A stretch of 64,000 nt of DNA, from NCBI GenBank assembly GCA_013396755.1, contig VWZF01013053.1, positions 926,092 to 990,091 on the forward strand, given 5' to 3'. The notes below the pieces were generated by a model that worked only from the letters and a program-made list of their open reading frames with translations, searched no databases and was not told where the DNA came from. The stretch's first letter is position 1; every line of letters begins with the position of its first letter. Positions 27,554 through 40,345 of this stretch are shown here, piece after piece. Both the position numbers and the translations under genes were made by a program. Source of the DNA: Sclerurus mexicanus. Lineage: Eukaryota; Chordata; Aves; Passeriformes; Furnariidae.

Positions 27554-29429
27554 TACTCTTTTAAAGAAATGTGTTAGGAAGCCAAAAGTACAGGATACAC
27601 GGATGTTTTTGAAGCAGGATTTAAGGCCTGTTATTGCAGACTTCAGTTCCATTCTTGCAGGAAGCTTTCAAGGTCAGCAGAGCGCTCAGAAAAGTTCTGA
27701 AATATGCAATCCCTGGTGTAGAAAACACAAGTTTTCTTTAGAACAAAATAGGAGCCTTCTGTCTTCAAATGAATCTTAGTCACTCCCATTAGCTGTAAGA
27801 AGCCTCTCAGCCTGCCAGAATACCTGCAGGAGTGTCAGTCATAGTTTTGGGTAAAAGGAATGATAAATGGACACATTTCTCATTATTCTAGCAAGCAAGG
27901 CTCTCTTTTATAGATATGGTCTTCAATGGAAATCTGATACAGTGAATATAAACCAATGATCTAGTAAAAATAATGCAGCAAACAAATGGACCACAATTGA
28001 GTCTCTTAAGTTTCATAGGAGACAGTAAAGAAAAGTTAGGAAAAAATGCCCTAATAAATCACTGAGAATGAAGAGAATTTTGCAGGTAGTGGGAACTCTG
28101 ATATTGTTCAAATGAGAATTTTATCAAAGTACAGTCTACATTATAAATTAGTTTACAGCCGTTTTACAAGTCCTCCAGGATGGTATATTTGGAGCATCCT
28201 TCATGCCTAGTTCACCAGAAAGTGCCAAGAATGTAAGAATCGCCATCTTGGCCTGGATCAAAGGTCTTTTCTGTAGTTCTGTCTCCTGACTGTGGCCAAC
28301 AGCAAAGGTTCAGGGAACACTAAGGATAGGACAAAGGCAAATTCCATTTAGAATGGCATTGGTGATCTCTAAAAGATACTTGGGGAACCAGAAGAGAAAG
28401 GAAACACATCAAATAACAGTCTCTGCACTTCTCATTCCCCTCTGGCCTCTCCAGCTACCACTGCACCCCCAGTAACATGTTTCATTGGAGGTCTGTGACA
28501 GACACTTGGCCATGTTGGTGTCAGTCTCAGGGAGTAACTGCAATGGAAGTTCATGGAACAGGTAACATACCTCCAAACTACTGTTTTCCAGAGAATCCCA
28601 AAGGAGAAGAGTCAGGGGACAACACCAGTACTCTGGGCCTCATATTCATCCAGTTTGTGGCCCTTTAGACCTCCTTCTTTCTCAATAGAGGAACCTGAGA
28701 AGAGGAGAAATAGCATCACATTTCACTGGAGCCCAAATCTTCGATCACAAAGCCTAGCCATGATGACGATCATTGGAACATCTCTTTACAAGAAACAAGA
28801 ACTGTTGATCTTAGGAATATAATATATCCTGAAGTCAATGAATTATTAGGCCATTTAGAATTAGCTGCCAGGTCCAAGAGTCTACTGAGAGTTATTGCTA
28901 TAATAACAAAGAGCAAGATATAATTTTCTTTTTAAATCTAGGAAATTACTGTGTTATTTCAATCACTCACCACTTGATGCCCCTATTTACCTCCTCCTTC
29001 TCATGCCTAAAGAAAAACTACCTCCATAAACCTCCACAATTAAAGGAATTTTATGTGGAGGTGTTTACTTTCCAGACCTACCTTCCTTTCCTTCAATAAT
29101 CTTTCAAACATTTCTATATTCATGTAGCAAAAACATATACACATATCATGGGCATTATATTTATATATGTGTGTGCATATACAGGCACACAAATTCATAG
29201 CTCTGTAAATATACATGCATCTAAACGTACAGAGATTGCTTGAGATGTTGCTTGGGCCACGCACAGTAGCTTGTGTTGATGTATAATGAAGCACCACTAG
29301 ACAGAACAGTCACTTGTGGCAGGTAGCTAAGAAATTTCAATAAAGTAAACTCTCAGTATTATCAAAATTATACATTTGGGGCTGTTAGCATGGCCTAGAA
29401 AAAGATGAGGACAGGCTCATCTCATTAAA
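27554..29429. other. Intergenic, nothing recognised
   Basis: AT-rich DNA with TA/TG simple sequence near 29,130-29,220. No gene, RNA or named repeat seen. Confidence 0.55.
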
Positions 29430-29970
29430 TGAGAAGAAATAGTGGAATTAGCTTGAATCTAATTACAAGCCACACTATCTAATGTAAAAACATGACTGTT
29501 TTTTCACTCCCATTCATTTTGGCTAGTAATTAGTTTTGGCCTCTAAAATGCCACCCTTTAATCATCCAAACACAGATGTGATTTGCCGTGCAATTTAATC
29601 TTGCTTTAATGAAGAACTAATGGACGCATCGCAAATTACTTTCCCTGTTGGAGAAAAATTCTATTTCCTGCTTTTCAAAAGATCAAGAGTATCTTGTGAT
29701 AATAGCCCAAGCGGCCCTGGCAGCCTCGTCGCACAGAGCAAACAAGCTCTTTTACTCAACTCCCAATTCAATGGAGAAAAAGAGGCTACAATTAGCAACA
29801 AAGCAGGGGAAACGCGGCATTACAGCCGAATCACTTTCTGCAGCTCAACCCCCAGCAACCACCGCCTTGTTAGAGCCAGGTCTAAAGTGTCAGGAGCGAA
29901 CAATGTGCTGTGATAAATTACTCTCTTCAAACAGCTGCACTGCTAATTTTCAATTATACACACAAATGGC
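29430..29970. promoter_or_regulatory. Candidate conserved enhancer, homeodomain and SOX words with retained CpGs
   Basis: The block is rich in developmental factor words: GTAATTAG (29,526), AACAAAG (29,797), AACAATG (29,899), CAGCTG (29,932) and several ATTAG or CTAATT words. It also keeps a number of CpGs (for example CATCGCAAATTA, CAGCCTCGTCGCACAG and GAAACGCGGCATTA) within AT-rich DNA, which suggests selection or lack of germline methylation. Overlapping open frames of 97 and 139 codons have no protein-family match and I treat them as by-products. This is judged by texture only; no alignment was possible. Confidence 0.45.
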
Positions 29971-32900
29971 TCTCAGATTGGAAGAAAATGGAGTGCATGG
30001 GGAGAACAGTAGTAGATTTCTATGTTTGTTTGGTGGTGAGTGTGGAGGCGGGAGAGTGACATCCTGAAAAGAAAGCTGTAGCATGTGGAGTCGGTATTTC
30101 AACACCGGATGATGAGCACTCCCAAATCTCACAGAACCTGGTGGCTTCCTTTTCGCATCTCTGCTAGACTGATGGAGAAAAAGAAACAGAACCAGTTAGA
30201 TCCATTTTTAGAATAAAATCTTTGACCACTGGCCTCATTGGTAGCCTTGGCAGCGGATACAAAAGCAGCTGAACAACTTGGAAATACAGGTTCAGATCCC
30301 AGAAGAGCCCCTTCCTTTTCTCTGCCTTTCAACAGAAAGGCAGCAGATTCTATGAGGTTCTCTAAACAGATGTGCTGAAGTATGTCAGCCCACGATTCTT
30401 GTGGACTCTGATCATCTGACATGTTTGGTGGCCACACCAATTTCCCTATGATGAAGGTAAAACTCATCGCCATACAATCCACTACTGTACCACATCCTGA
30501 TGCTGTTAGATTCAGATGACAAATTCTATGGAATATACTTGGAAAAAGGTGCTAGTGAAAATGATTAGGAGTTTTGTTTAAGTCACGATACCTATTTTTA
30601 ATCATTTGGCATGAAAAAGGCAACGTGGAAGTACAGTTAGGATAACTGTAAACAAGATGTGGCTCAGCTTCAAGAAATTACAAAGAATTGATAATGATTT
30701 TTAACTTGTCTAAAAAAACTTCATAGTCCCATTGAAATCAAGAGCTATGCCTGAATTTCACCCAATATAATAATCATTGATGCTTCATCATTATTTGTTT
30801 TCTAGTAGATGGGAAACAAGTAACAGAGCTCTACAAAATCAAAGAGGTTGCACCAAGGTAGAACAATCAGTTCAGTACAAGTTTCACGAAAAAAAGGGAA
30901 AATGTTACTGTTTTTTCTTGCACTGTTTTGCTTGACCTTAATTTTGATGAATGACAGCACAGGGCGGGGGGAGGGAAGGCAGTGGTGGTTTGTAATTTTT
31001 TACCTGCCCAAACTGAGAGAACCTAAACCCAGCCTTCTTTAAGATTTGATACTCAGAAATCACGATTAGTTGCTATCAAATTTGATGTCCACAACATAAA
31101 CATTTCAAATCCTTTCAAAATCTCAGGCAATTTCCACATTTTCATAAGGCTAGAGAGAGAAAAAGCAATGGGCAATCTCAAATTTGGAAATGGCAGTCTG
31201 TTGCCTAAAGCAAGGCTCCTAAAGTTCTGTATTTGTAGTGATGTCAGCCATTTGCCAGGACTGGCTCCTGAGCACAGCCCTCACAAAGGCACGGGCAGAG
31301 GAGCCCAGTGTGCACAGAGAACAAGCAAAGGTAGATTCTCCACAGCTCTGCATTACTGTAGGTCCTTTGGTTTGATTTCAGAGCGACAGCACTACGCTTT
31401 ACACCCTTTAAAATTCTGGGTCGTGATGTTTTCTCTTTGCACACCTTCCTGTTAACCCTCTGTTCACACTGTGTTTGGAAACAGATTTTATGGTAATTGC
31501 AGTCATGGTACCCCCAAGACAGGCAAAAATGACATATGTTATTAAAATGTTTATGGAAAGTGTTGGCAAAGTCATCAGATTTGTTTTATAAATAGCTATC
31601 ATTTCAAATGAAATGGGCAAAAAAAATCTAGTTGATTTTAATACTTTTCAGCCTAGCTTTTTTCTACTTCCAATAAATGCTAGCATTGTGTCTCCTAATT
31701 ATAAAGCGCATTACCATACAAAAAGGATTATTTTTAAATTTAAAAATGCCAGTCACAATTTAAAATTACTTTTCTCAAATATGGCTCCTCAGAGAAGCTA
31801 AAGAGAGAAGAGAAAGTAAGGGGGGGTGGAATAAGAGGGGGAGAGAGAGAGAGAGGATGCAATATTGAATTGTAACAAGACACTTTTATTTTTTTGCTGA
31901 AGTGGGATTTCACTCCCTCTAGTTTATAATCGTTACAGAAATTTAAACCTCAAACCATTTCAGTCCAAGCTTATACTAAGCTTGTTAGTGGTTTCTGATG
32001 CTGCATATGATAGTGCTACAGCATTACCATAAATCAGCAGAATTAACTATGATCTTCAGAAGCATGCCTGAAAGTGGGTGACAGAAGTCTGCAATTTGGT
32101 GCTCTGAATATTATGATAACATTCTATATTAAATGTTTATAATCTACTTAGAGCTGAGCTTCAAGTATATTTTATATTTGTGCTTTACCCAATATTAGAA
32201 ATCATGGGCTATTACGGCTTTCCATGCCTATGTTGTTTGTAATATCCAAAATTAAAGAAAATATAAAAACACAAGGTGAGCAAGTTTGTTTTCCTACCAA
32301 TGCAATGTTATTAATATTAAGAAGTTAAAGTTTACCTACAGGTTTGAAAATTTAAATGCACCTTGCAATAAATATACTTTACCTCTTTCCATTCATATAT
32401 AAAATAATCTACAGCACTGACCGGATTTCAGAAAGTCCATCCTAATACAATTTACAAACTCTCTGCTGGTGTTGGAGATACAGACTCAATTTTCCTTCCA
32501 GTCTTCATAAAAGTAACGTATCTAAATTGTTCATCTAAGACTAAATAACGATGATGATTTGCAGAGAATAAAATCACAAACTCAACACTTTTGATAGCCA
32601 GTACAAAAATCAAGGTTGCCACATTACACAATGTTCTGATCCTAAGCAAGCATGATCCAGAATTTAAAAAAAAATAGCACTACCTGTAGTAGGTGAGAGA
32701 TCCCATTTCTTCCCTATTCCAATTGCTACCATCCCAACCTAAAAAACAAAAATAAAATAAAAAAATTGGAGTAGCTAGTGTTTTCCTGCATACATATATC
32801 ATTACTACTGGCTACAGGAGAGCAGATGTGTTTTCTTCAGAATTCCTACTGAGGAATACAAGGGCCCTGCTGCATAAATAGTCTTGCGAGACAATGAACT

Positions 32901-34649
32901 ATACACTAAGATAAATCAATATATCTCTGTGCACCCCACCAAAAGCAGGCAGAATTTACAGCAGCCAATAATCCAGCTTCATGAATTTTCAGGTAATTCT
33001 GAGCATGGGCTAGAAAACAATGTTGGTTTTAATGCTGAAAATTATAGTTAAGAGCAGATTACCTCAGATTTAGACTTCCAGATATATGAGCCAAGAGGTG
33101 AACGTGCTTTTTTTCCTTTTCTGAAAGGCCCACATCCATACACACATCCACCAGCTGAACTCGCTGTGCCAGTGACCAGACATGGAAGGTGACACAAAAG
33201 CACCTGACATTTGATTGTGTAACAAAATGATTTCATTGTGATTTCAGAAAAGTTTTATAATTAGTGGACAAGAAAAGCAGAAGCCAACAAGTCCTTCAGT
33301 GTTTGTGCACCATCTTTAGGCCCCCAAATCGCCAACCATCTGCAGGGAAAAATGGCCAACAGGATCAAAATGCCACTCCATTGTCACAAGGCAGGTGACT
33401 AGACCAGAGGAGGTGCGAGGAGTGTGTCATGTTTAGGGATGGTCTAAGGGTTGCTCCTTAAGGCAGCAGCTAGGAGTCTTAGTGACTCAGTCTTTCTTTA
33501 AGGAAGCACATTCACTTTGCCTGTGCTGGGCTGTTCAGCAGGGACAGGGCTTTTCATGATCTCACACCTTTGGTTGCTGCTGGAAAGATAAAAAGAAAAC
33601 TAAATATCACAACATATTTGTTAAAATATAGGGGGTAAAAAGAATGCAAATATATGAGAAAATGGAAAAGTAGCATTCGGCGTGTTGGGTTGGTAAGTGC
33701 TGAAAAGAAAACTATCTCCTGCAAAGATCACTTCATAAAGTCTAATAGGGCACCAAGGCCCATTAACTGGCTGTGTAAGCACTGGCCGTGCAGGGCAGAG
33801 CTGCCCAGACCCAGCCTAGCCAGCTCTTCTGCCACCTCAGTCCCCTTGTTCTCTCACACAGGCACACCCCACACTCTCCTCTAGCAGCTGGAAAGTTTTG
33901 GCAAAACTATTTCTGCTTTTTTTATAGTGTTACATATAAGCTGAAATAAATCTATGGATCTGCCCAGTTCACAAGTCTTCAAAATTAATTATACCTGACA
34001 ATAGAGACAAATGAATTGAGCAACATCTCTGGAAGGAGTCTTCACACACACAGCCTAAAGTGAAAAAGCACTGAGTGCTTTCTCCATCCCTAACCTGAGT
34101 AGCATTTGTAAGCAGTGTATTTCATATTTTTCTATCCAATATACTCTTTTCTCCCAGCCCAGATTTTCTGCCTCTGCTGTACAGTCCCCACCTGGAAATG
34201 CACACAGAAACCCATGGCTTCTGTCCAAAGGGACTGGCTTTTCTCTTTCTAGAGCAACACACGGAATAATCAAGCTGATTTTGCTGTGGCTCAGTACTGT
34301 TACAATTAGCAAATGACCTGGAAGGTGCAGTTCCACCACTGTTTAAGATGAACTACATCAATAGGAAAACAGCTGCACCCCATAATATATGGCAGGTAAA
34401 AGAGAGGACAGTGCAACCTGCTCTTTCATTACTTTAGTTCACCTCAGATGATTTTGAAGGCTCTTTAATTTGTATTTTTTTTAACTCAGAATACACTGAA
34501 GTGTAGATGACCACTCCAGCAAGTTGGTTTGCTCTAAGTTTTATTAGAGCTTTTAAGTTTCTTTAAGCTGCAGCATTTTCCAAGTGAAGGACGAAAGCAG
34601 GGATTTACCCTCACGACATCCACTGAAATATATTTTTTGTGCTAGTATG
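29971..34649. other. Intergenic, nothing recognised apart from simple repeats
   Basis: AT-rich DNA. A purine tract with GA repeats lies at about 31,800-31,857. Short open frames show no domains. Confidence 0.55.
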
Positions 34650-34960
34650 AAGACTACGAATTAGCATTTTGTGATGTTCCTGAAATTAGAAGCCCCATGA
34701 ACTAACCATTTTATGATATTTATGCTTTGCTTCATAATGCATTCTCCACAGATGAATCAAAGGGCCAAATGCAATTGCTGTTGTGAGATAATAAAGCATG
34801 AAGTGGTGTGTTTGGAATTAAATTTACATAAGACGAAGGATGGTGGGAAGTTTCTGATGACAGTAACAATCGGTGAGCACACCGCGGTGCTGCCTTCTCA
34901 GAAACCGCCGAACAAAACACCGCAGCAGCAGCATGAATAATTAAAGCAGTATCTGGGGAG
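34650..34960. promoter_or_regulatory. Candidate conserved element with TCF/SOX word and CpG cluster
   Basis: The stretch contains ATCAAAGG (34,756-34,763, TCF/LEF-like), CAATTG, homeodomain-like TAATTA words and then a small CpG cluster (34,869-34,925) that includes the 10-bp palindrome CACCGCGGTG. Kept CpGs of this kind are unusual in the surrounding AT-rich DNA. No coding potential was recognised. Conservation is inferred from texture only. Confidence 0.35.
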
Positions 34961-37375
34961 TCAATTTAAAAAGGAAGAAGAAAACTTTCCCAATATTTTT
35001 CCACAGTTATATCTAGGACCTATATGAGAGTTATTTCCCTGAAATAGTCTCATAATTCTGTGTGGCTTGCCAGTTTTGTGTTTGTCTGTCTTTTAGAGAT
35101 GTGTTTTATAGTTACCAGAAGGTCTGTTGGATTAATCTAGGCACAGAGCTCCTGGATTTAACTGAACCTACAGTTCCAGCCCTTCATCTTCCACCTTTCT
35201 GCTCCATGAGGGAAGCAGCCTTTTGTCCCTGACCCTGCTCTGCTGCTCCAGAAAGTCACTGGAGGGAGGCAGCCCCTACATTGTAGAATATAGTCATTGC
35301 AGTCGTGTCATAGTGTGGTGCAGGGACTGCTGCCTGTCCCATTGCTCAACATTTCAGGAGCCCTCAGATTGCAAAAGCACACGGCAATATTCATTATCAT
35401 TTATATATTCAAAGTCTTTCACAGATATTATGAAATTAGTATCCCTCTCACCCTCATGTCACAGGTTCTGTCTCATCCTGCTAGTACCTGGGAGAAACTG
35501 AGGCAGGGAGAAAAGAAAATGCTTTTAAGTCAGCTTTTGCTTTCTGGAACATGTGAGGCATCTCGTTTCAAAGACTTTGCATGTTTGCAGTTTTTAGATG
35601 AAATTATTTTCAAGCTGTGTGAATACTTAGGCCTTTTAAAGCCATGGCTGCTTAGGCACAAAAAATTAAGACATTCCTTCAAAAAACAGATGATATGACC
35701 CTCCCTGCCTACCTCACCTGGGGCCATGTGCCACTTTGGTGGAGAAGGCAAGATACAAATACAAGACTTCTTAATTCTTAAATATATTCAGCCATCAAAG
35801 CTACTTAAAAAAGTAATTTTATCTAGAAATTATACTTTTTGGTTCAATTCCTGCATGCTACAGCCAACTGCTAAAGCCAGGGATGAAACCACAAACACCA
35901 CAGTGGGATGTTCCCACAAAGTGGATGACCCCTCTAGAGAGTGGGCAGTGCAAGGTCTTACCATCCCACGTTGGGTGGTCGGTGACAGCTGTAGGAATTA
36001 TGGCAAAATTCAAACATTTAACTTTTAATTAAAGTCAGTTTCCATACACTGGGGTTTTTCTGAAGCCAGCAGCATGACACTTCTGTGGGGCACGGAAGCA
36101 GGTGTAGGCAACAGCAGGCACTGAGTAATGGTACCCAAACACTGCTGACTGGGGGCCGAGGGCAAATACCAAGGAGAGAAGGGGAGGAGAGGAACTCACA
36201 GTTCCAAGGGGTTTGAAAAAGCACTGCTATGTCCAAGTCACACAGAAGCTCAGTGAGGGTTTTCTGGCCTGCATGTTGTTATCAACTATTATCTTGCGCA
36301 TAGTCTCACTGTGGGGGGACACCATGAGAGCTCACAGCATGAGAGATCACAGCACATCTGAGATTCAGCTAAAAAAGAAAAGGGTTTGGCTGATGAAAAC
36401 AAAGGCAAAGGCAGACTTTTTTACCCCATATCCTGGTTACACAACCTTGAAGACAATGATAAAACTTCACATCTTATTCATTAAGGTCTCACTGAGTTCC
36501 AGAACACTCTGAAGTTGGAAAATATCTTCAAATGTATGTTTCTTAAAAAGATTAGAGAGCAGAACTCTAGTTAGCTTTTGTCTGTCTGTTTTGCTGAGGG
36601 TGTTATTCTAAGAGCATGCAGGAGATGAATGATCTACACTGAAAACCTTGACGCTTCTTTAAATGCCTTATTTTCATTTTTTAAGAAATATGACAGCAAG
36701 AATTAGTACTGGCTCTTCTATTTCAATAATGGTAGTCATGTTGAAATGGCAACAAACATCATTACATTTACATGCACATTTATGTAGACAAAAATTGTCA
36801 TTACTTATTTCAGTGGAACATTTTATAATTTGCCCCAAAAACAAATAAAATCTGTATAAGCTGTTTTTCGCCTTCAGCAGTATGTCAACACAAGTAACTC
36901 AGAGCTAGACTTACTGACACTTACTGGTAAGCATCTCCTTCCATTTTTAAAACGCTTAAGATTAAAAATATAGTATTTATTTTTCAGTTTTTAATAATAC
37001 AGAGAAAATACTTTTGGATCACTGGCTACAAATAAAAAGCAGATGGTTGAATGCCCTTAAATGTATATTTAAATAAAAATGGGGGGAAATAAAGACATAT
37101 CCATGTGCCTCTTTTGACTTCAGTGCTCTGAGTAGGGAATAAAATATGAAGACAAAAAAGAAGATGCAAACTGAGAAAAACATACACCTTGTCTTAGTCC
37201 ATTTTCAACAAAAAATTATTGTAATGTTCTTCCACCTTATTATATACTTCCTCCGTTCTCATTTCTGTCTTTTGTCTACGCTCTGATGACTGTCAATTTA
37301 AATACCTTGTACTACCCTGCAAAAGTCTTATGGTTGAGGCCATAAATGTTGGAGCTGTTAAGCATCAAAGGTAAA
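34961..37375. other. Intergenic, nothing recognised
   Basis: AT-rich DNA with no recognisable gene, RNA or named repeat. The 133-codon open frame at 35,297-35,698 has no domain that I know. Confidence 0.55.
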
Positions 37376-37697
37376 TCACAGAATCATGGAATGGGTTTGG
37401 GTTGGAAGGGACCTTAAAGACCATCCAGTTTTAACCCCCCTGCCATGGCAGAGGCACCTTCCACTATCCCAGGCTGCTCCAAGTCCCATCCAACCTGGCC
37501 CTTGGACACTTCCAGGGATGGGGCAGCCACAGCTTCTCTGGGCAACCTGTGCCAGGGCCTCCCCACCCTCCCAGGGAAGAATTTCTTCCTTATATCTAAT
37601 TTAGACCTGCCCTCTATCATTTTAAAGCCATTCCCCCTTGTTCAATCACTCCATGCCCTTGGCAAAAGTCCCTCTCCATTTCTCTTTTAGGCCCCAT
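37376..37697 (-). mobile_element. CR1 LINE 3' end (minus strand), well preserved
   Basis: On the + strand it begins CACAGAATCATGGAATGGG and continues TTGGGTTGGAAGGGACCTTAAAGACC, CCAACCTGGCCCTTGGACACTTCCAGGGATGGGG, CTCTGGGCAACCTGTGCCAGGGCC and AGGGAAGAATTTCTTCC, the complement of the avian CR1 tail in order. It is the least diverged CR1 piece in the window and extends furthest into the 3' region. Confidence 0.97.
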
Positions 37698-40084
37698 TAG
37701 GTATTGGAACACTTATAAAATGGGACTATTGCATAGGAAAAAGCATGGCTGAACTGGCTTTTCTAAGAGGTGCTTGTTTGGATAATGCCAGAAGACTCAG
37801 GAAGTATCTGGGCAGTCTGTGGAATAGCAGAACAGAGCTCCAGAGCTACTGTACAGGGCTTCTATAAATAATGTTGGACTTCGAAAAAAGAAAATAAAGG
37901 ATGATCAGTTAATTAAACTATAGAAGACAGCACTGGAACAAACTTGCTGTTACATTTGGTTTGTCATGAAAATTCTTCATGGAAGGATGTCTTAGATGAG
38001 TTTTCCAGTAGAGAATGTGGGGGCAGAGAACCTAACTTGCTTTAAGATGGAATTTCAGATATTTATGATCAGAATTATATGAAACATCTGGAACTTTCTA
38101 CAAGAACAGATTTAGTGGTCTAAGATGCCCCATATAGTTTTGTCATGTGTTTCTATGTTAGGTGTTAGCACTTGATAAAACTTAGCATTGGTCTGCTCAT
38201 TTGTAGAGCTGAGATAGGTACAAAATGGCAGAGGATGCAGAAGGACTGATCTGGAATGAGGACACAGACCTGTCCTTGTATTTCAGCTCTCCCATGATAG
38301 GAGGAGCCAGATCTCAGCATGTGTTGCCAAAATGTCTGTGCACCTTGGTACAGAAGTTTCAGATTTTTTATATTTCTTCTGCTGATTATTTTCTTCTCTT
38401 TACTCATTTGCTAATGGTGCCAAGTGCAACAGGCAGGGACCTTATGAACAAGAGTGTGTAAAGAGCCTTGCAATCTGTCCGTTTGAATGTTACCACTAGA
38501 ATTGTAATCTTTATTATTTAATACCCCCTGAGACCATGTCACAGCAGTGCCAAACTCTGTCCCTGCTTGTGCTGAGCAATGCCTGAAAGAAATCTATTGA
38601 TTTCAGCAGAACTATTTTGCACCAGTATGGCCCAAACCAGCATTTTCCCCTGAGAAAAGGACTTACAGTTCTAATATCATCTGTTTTCACGATTGGTTAC
38701 ATTGGGTCAAACTCTGCTTTTTTAGCAGAGCATTATATACCTGGATTAGCTGCACTGAGGTAAACATAGTCATCCTACACTTACACCCATGCAGTTTGCC
38801 TGAGGATTTGATTTTCCTATTTCTTAGGGCCTTTAGTAGTCAAGATAGCTCTGTAAAAGTACTGACTATGGAGGACAATATAAACTTTGCTATCAGAGTA
38901 AACCAATAAAGAAGTCATGCAATATAAGAAAGTCATGTAAGTGTGACATACATGAGTGCTGATATAAGAAACTGAATAAGCAGCTGATGAACAGCTGGAC
39001 ACAGTCACCTCACATGGGTCAGGGTTACAAAGGACTATCTCTGTCATATGACTTGGGTCAGTGTTATTGGTTCCAACAACACAGTCCTATCTCCCCTCTT
39101 TTTTGAAATTCAAATGTGAACAAAATATATTGCGAACTACAAAGTTGGCAGTACAAACCAATACAACCCATTAAAGGAGGAGTTCTTGCTAACCCCTGAT
39201 CGCTGTTACTATTGCTTCTTGAATTAAAAAAAAAATAAAGAAAATTGTAAGTTTCACTTTGAGACCAACTACCTGTTTCATCCTCTTTGTAAAACATGAT
39301 ATAATATTATATGGGATATGGATTTATCATGGTCTTTTACTCCTTTCCTCAGAGAAAAATACTGCTTGGCAAGTGCCATTCATTGTTAAACAAGATGAAA
39401 GAGCGGGAAAAGTCTTAAGCAGAATGTACCTTTGGGTATCCTAATTAAAAAAAAACCTCTGGAAAGACTTTTATGAGGTTAGAAAAGGAAAGCTGCATTT
39501 GGTTAATTCAAATGATTACAGCATTTCTGTTGCTGCTTTAAAATACTTTGAACAATACATGGATAGACTCCAAATATATTTCTGGTAATGAATAGTGAAA
39601 GTAAAGCGACAGGAGAATATGTGGGTTTGCCTCTCTCCTTATTTAGATTAGAATAACACCGACAATGCATTTATTTAGTTTTAGTACTGTTTTCTTCATA
39701 AAAATCTAGCCCCTCTCAAGGTGATGCAGATGATAAGGCAGGCACATACAAGAGATTTAGTATCAGGGGGTGAAATAATATGAGGAATAATTCAGGCAGA
39801 AGCATTTTTTTCACTCTTTGGGATGGGTGAGGGAAACCTCAAACTAAACCATATTCTCATCAGGAGAAAAAAAAATCATTTAAAAGCTTGTCATAAATGA
39901 AAACAATTTACTTGTGGCCATGTCCTTAAGTGCCACAAACTCTTCTGCTTCTGCTGCTACATTCTCTAATGATATTACCGCATATAGCACATCTCATCTA
40001 ATCTGTTAGTAAAATCCTAAAGTCACTTATGTCAGTCTCTAATGCAAGCCAAATGAGTCTTCCCAGTAATAAGAAGCTTCGCAG
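37698..40084. other. Intergenic, nothing recognised
   Basis: AT-rich unique-looking sequence without recognisable coding exons or RNA genes. Confidence 0.55.
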
Positions 40085-40345
40085 AATTAGTTTTCGTTTT
40101 GCAGAAAATTGCCATTGGGGCTGGCACTTTTATCTAAAAATTTCACTCGTGCATAAGCAAAAAACTCATATATTATTTGGTTACATTCCATCAGTATGAG
40201 AAATAACATTGTGAGAATTCTATGCATGCTAATGATATATAGAAATCCACCTGCTTTCAGATAAAATGAGTTTAATTTTCTGTTGCCCACTGCCTGGTTG
40301 GCCTTTCATAAATTACTTATGCACAGCTATTATTAAAATAGAGGG
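40085..40345. promoter_or_regulatory. Candidate conserved non-coding element
   Basis: Dense factor-like words lie close together: AATTGCCATTGGGGCTGGCA, CATTGT (40,207), TATGCATGCTAAT (40,221) and ATAAATTACTTATGCAC. The local texture is like vertebrate developmental enhancers, with low complexity absent. There is no coding signal. The call rests on appearance alone. Confidence 0.35.

Noticed and set aside
27092..27577. 161-codon plus-strand open frame
   Set aside because: It lies over the LTR fragment and reads as translated repeat sequence without any protein domain.
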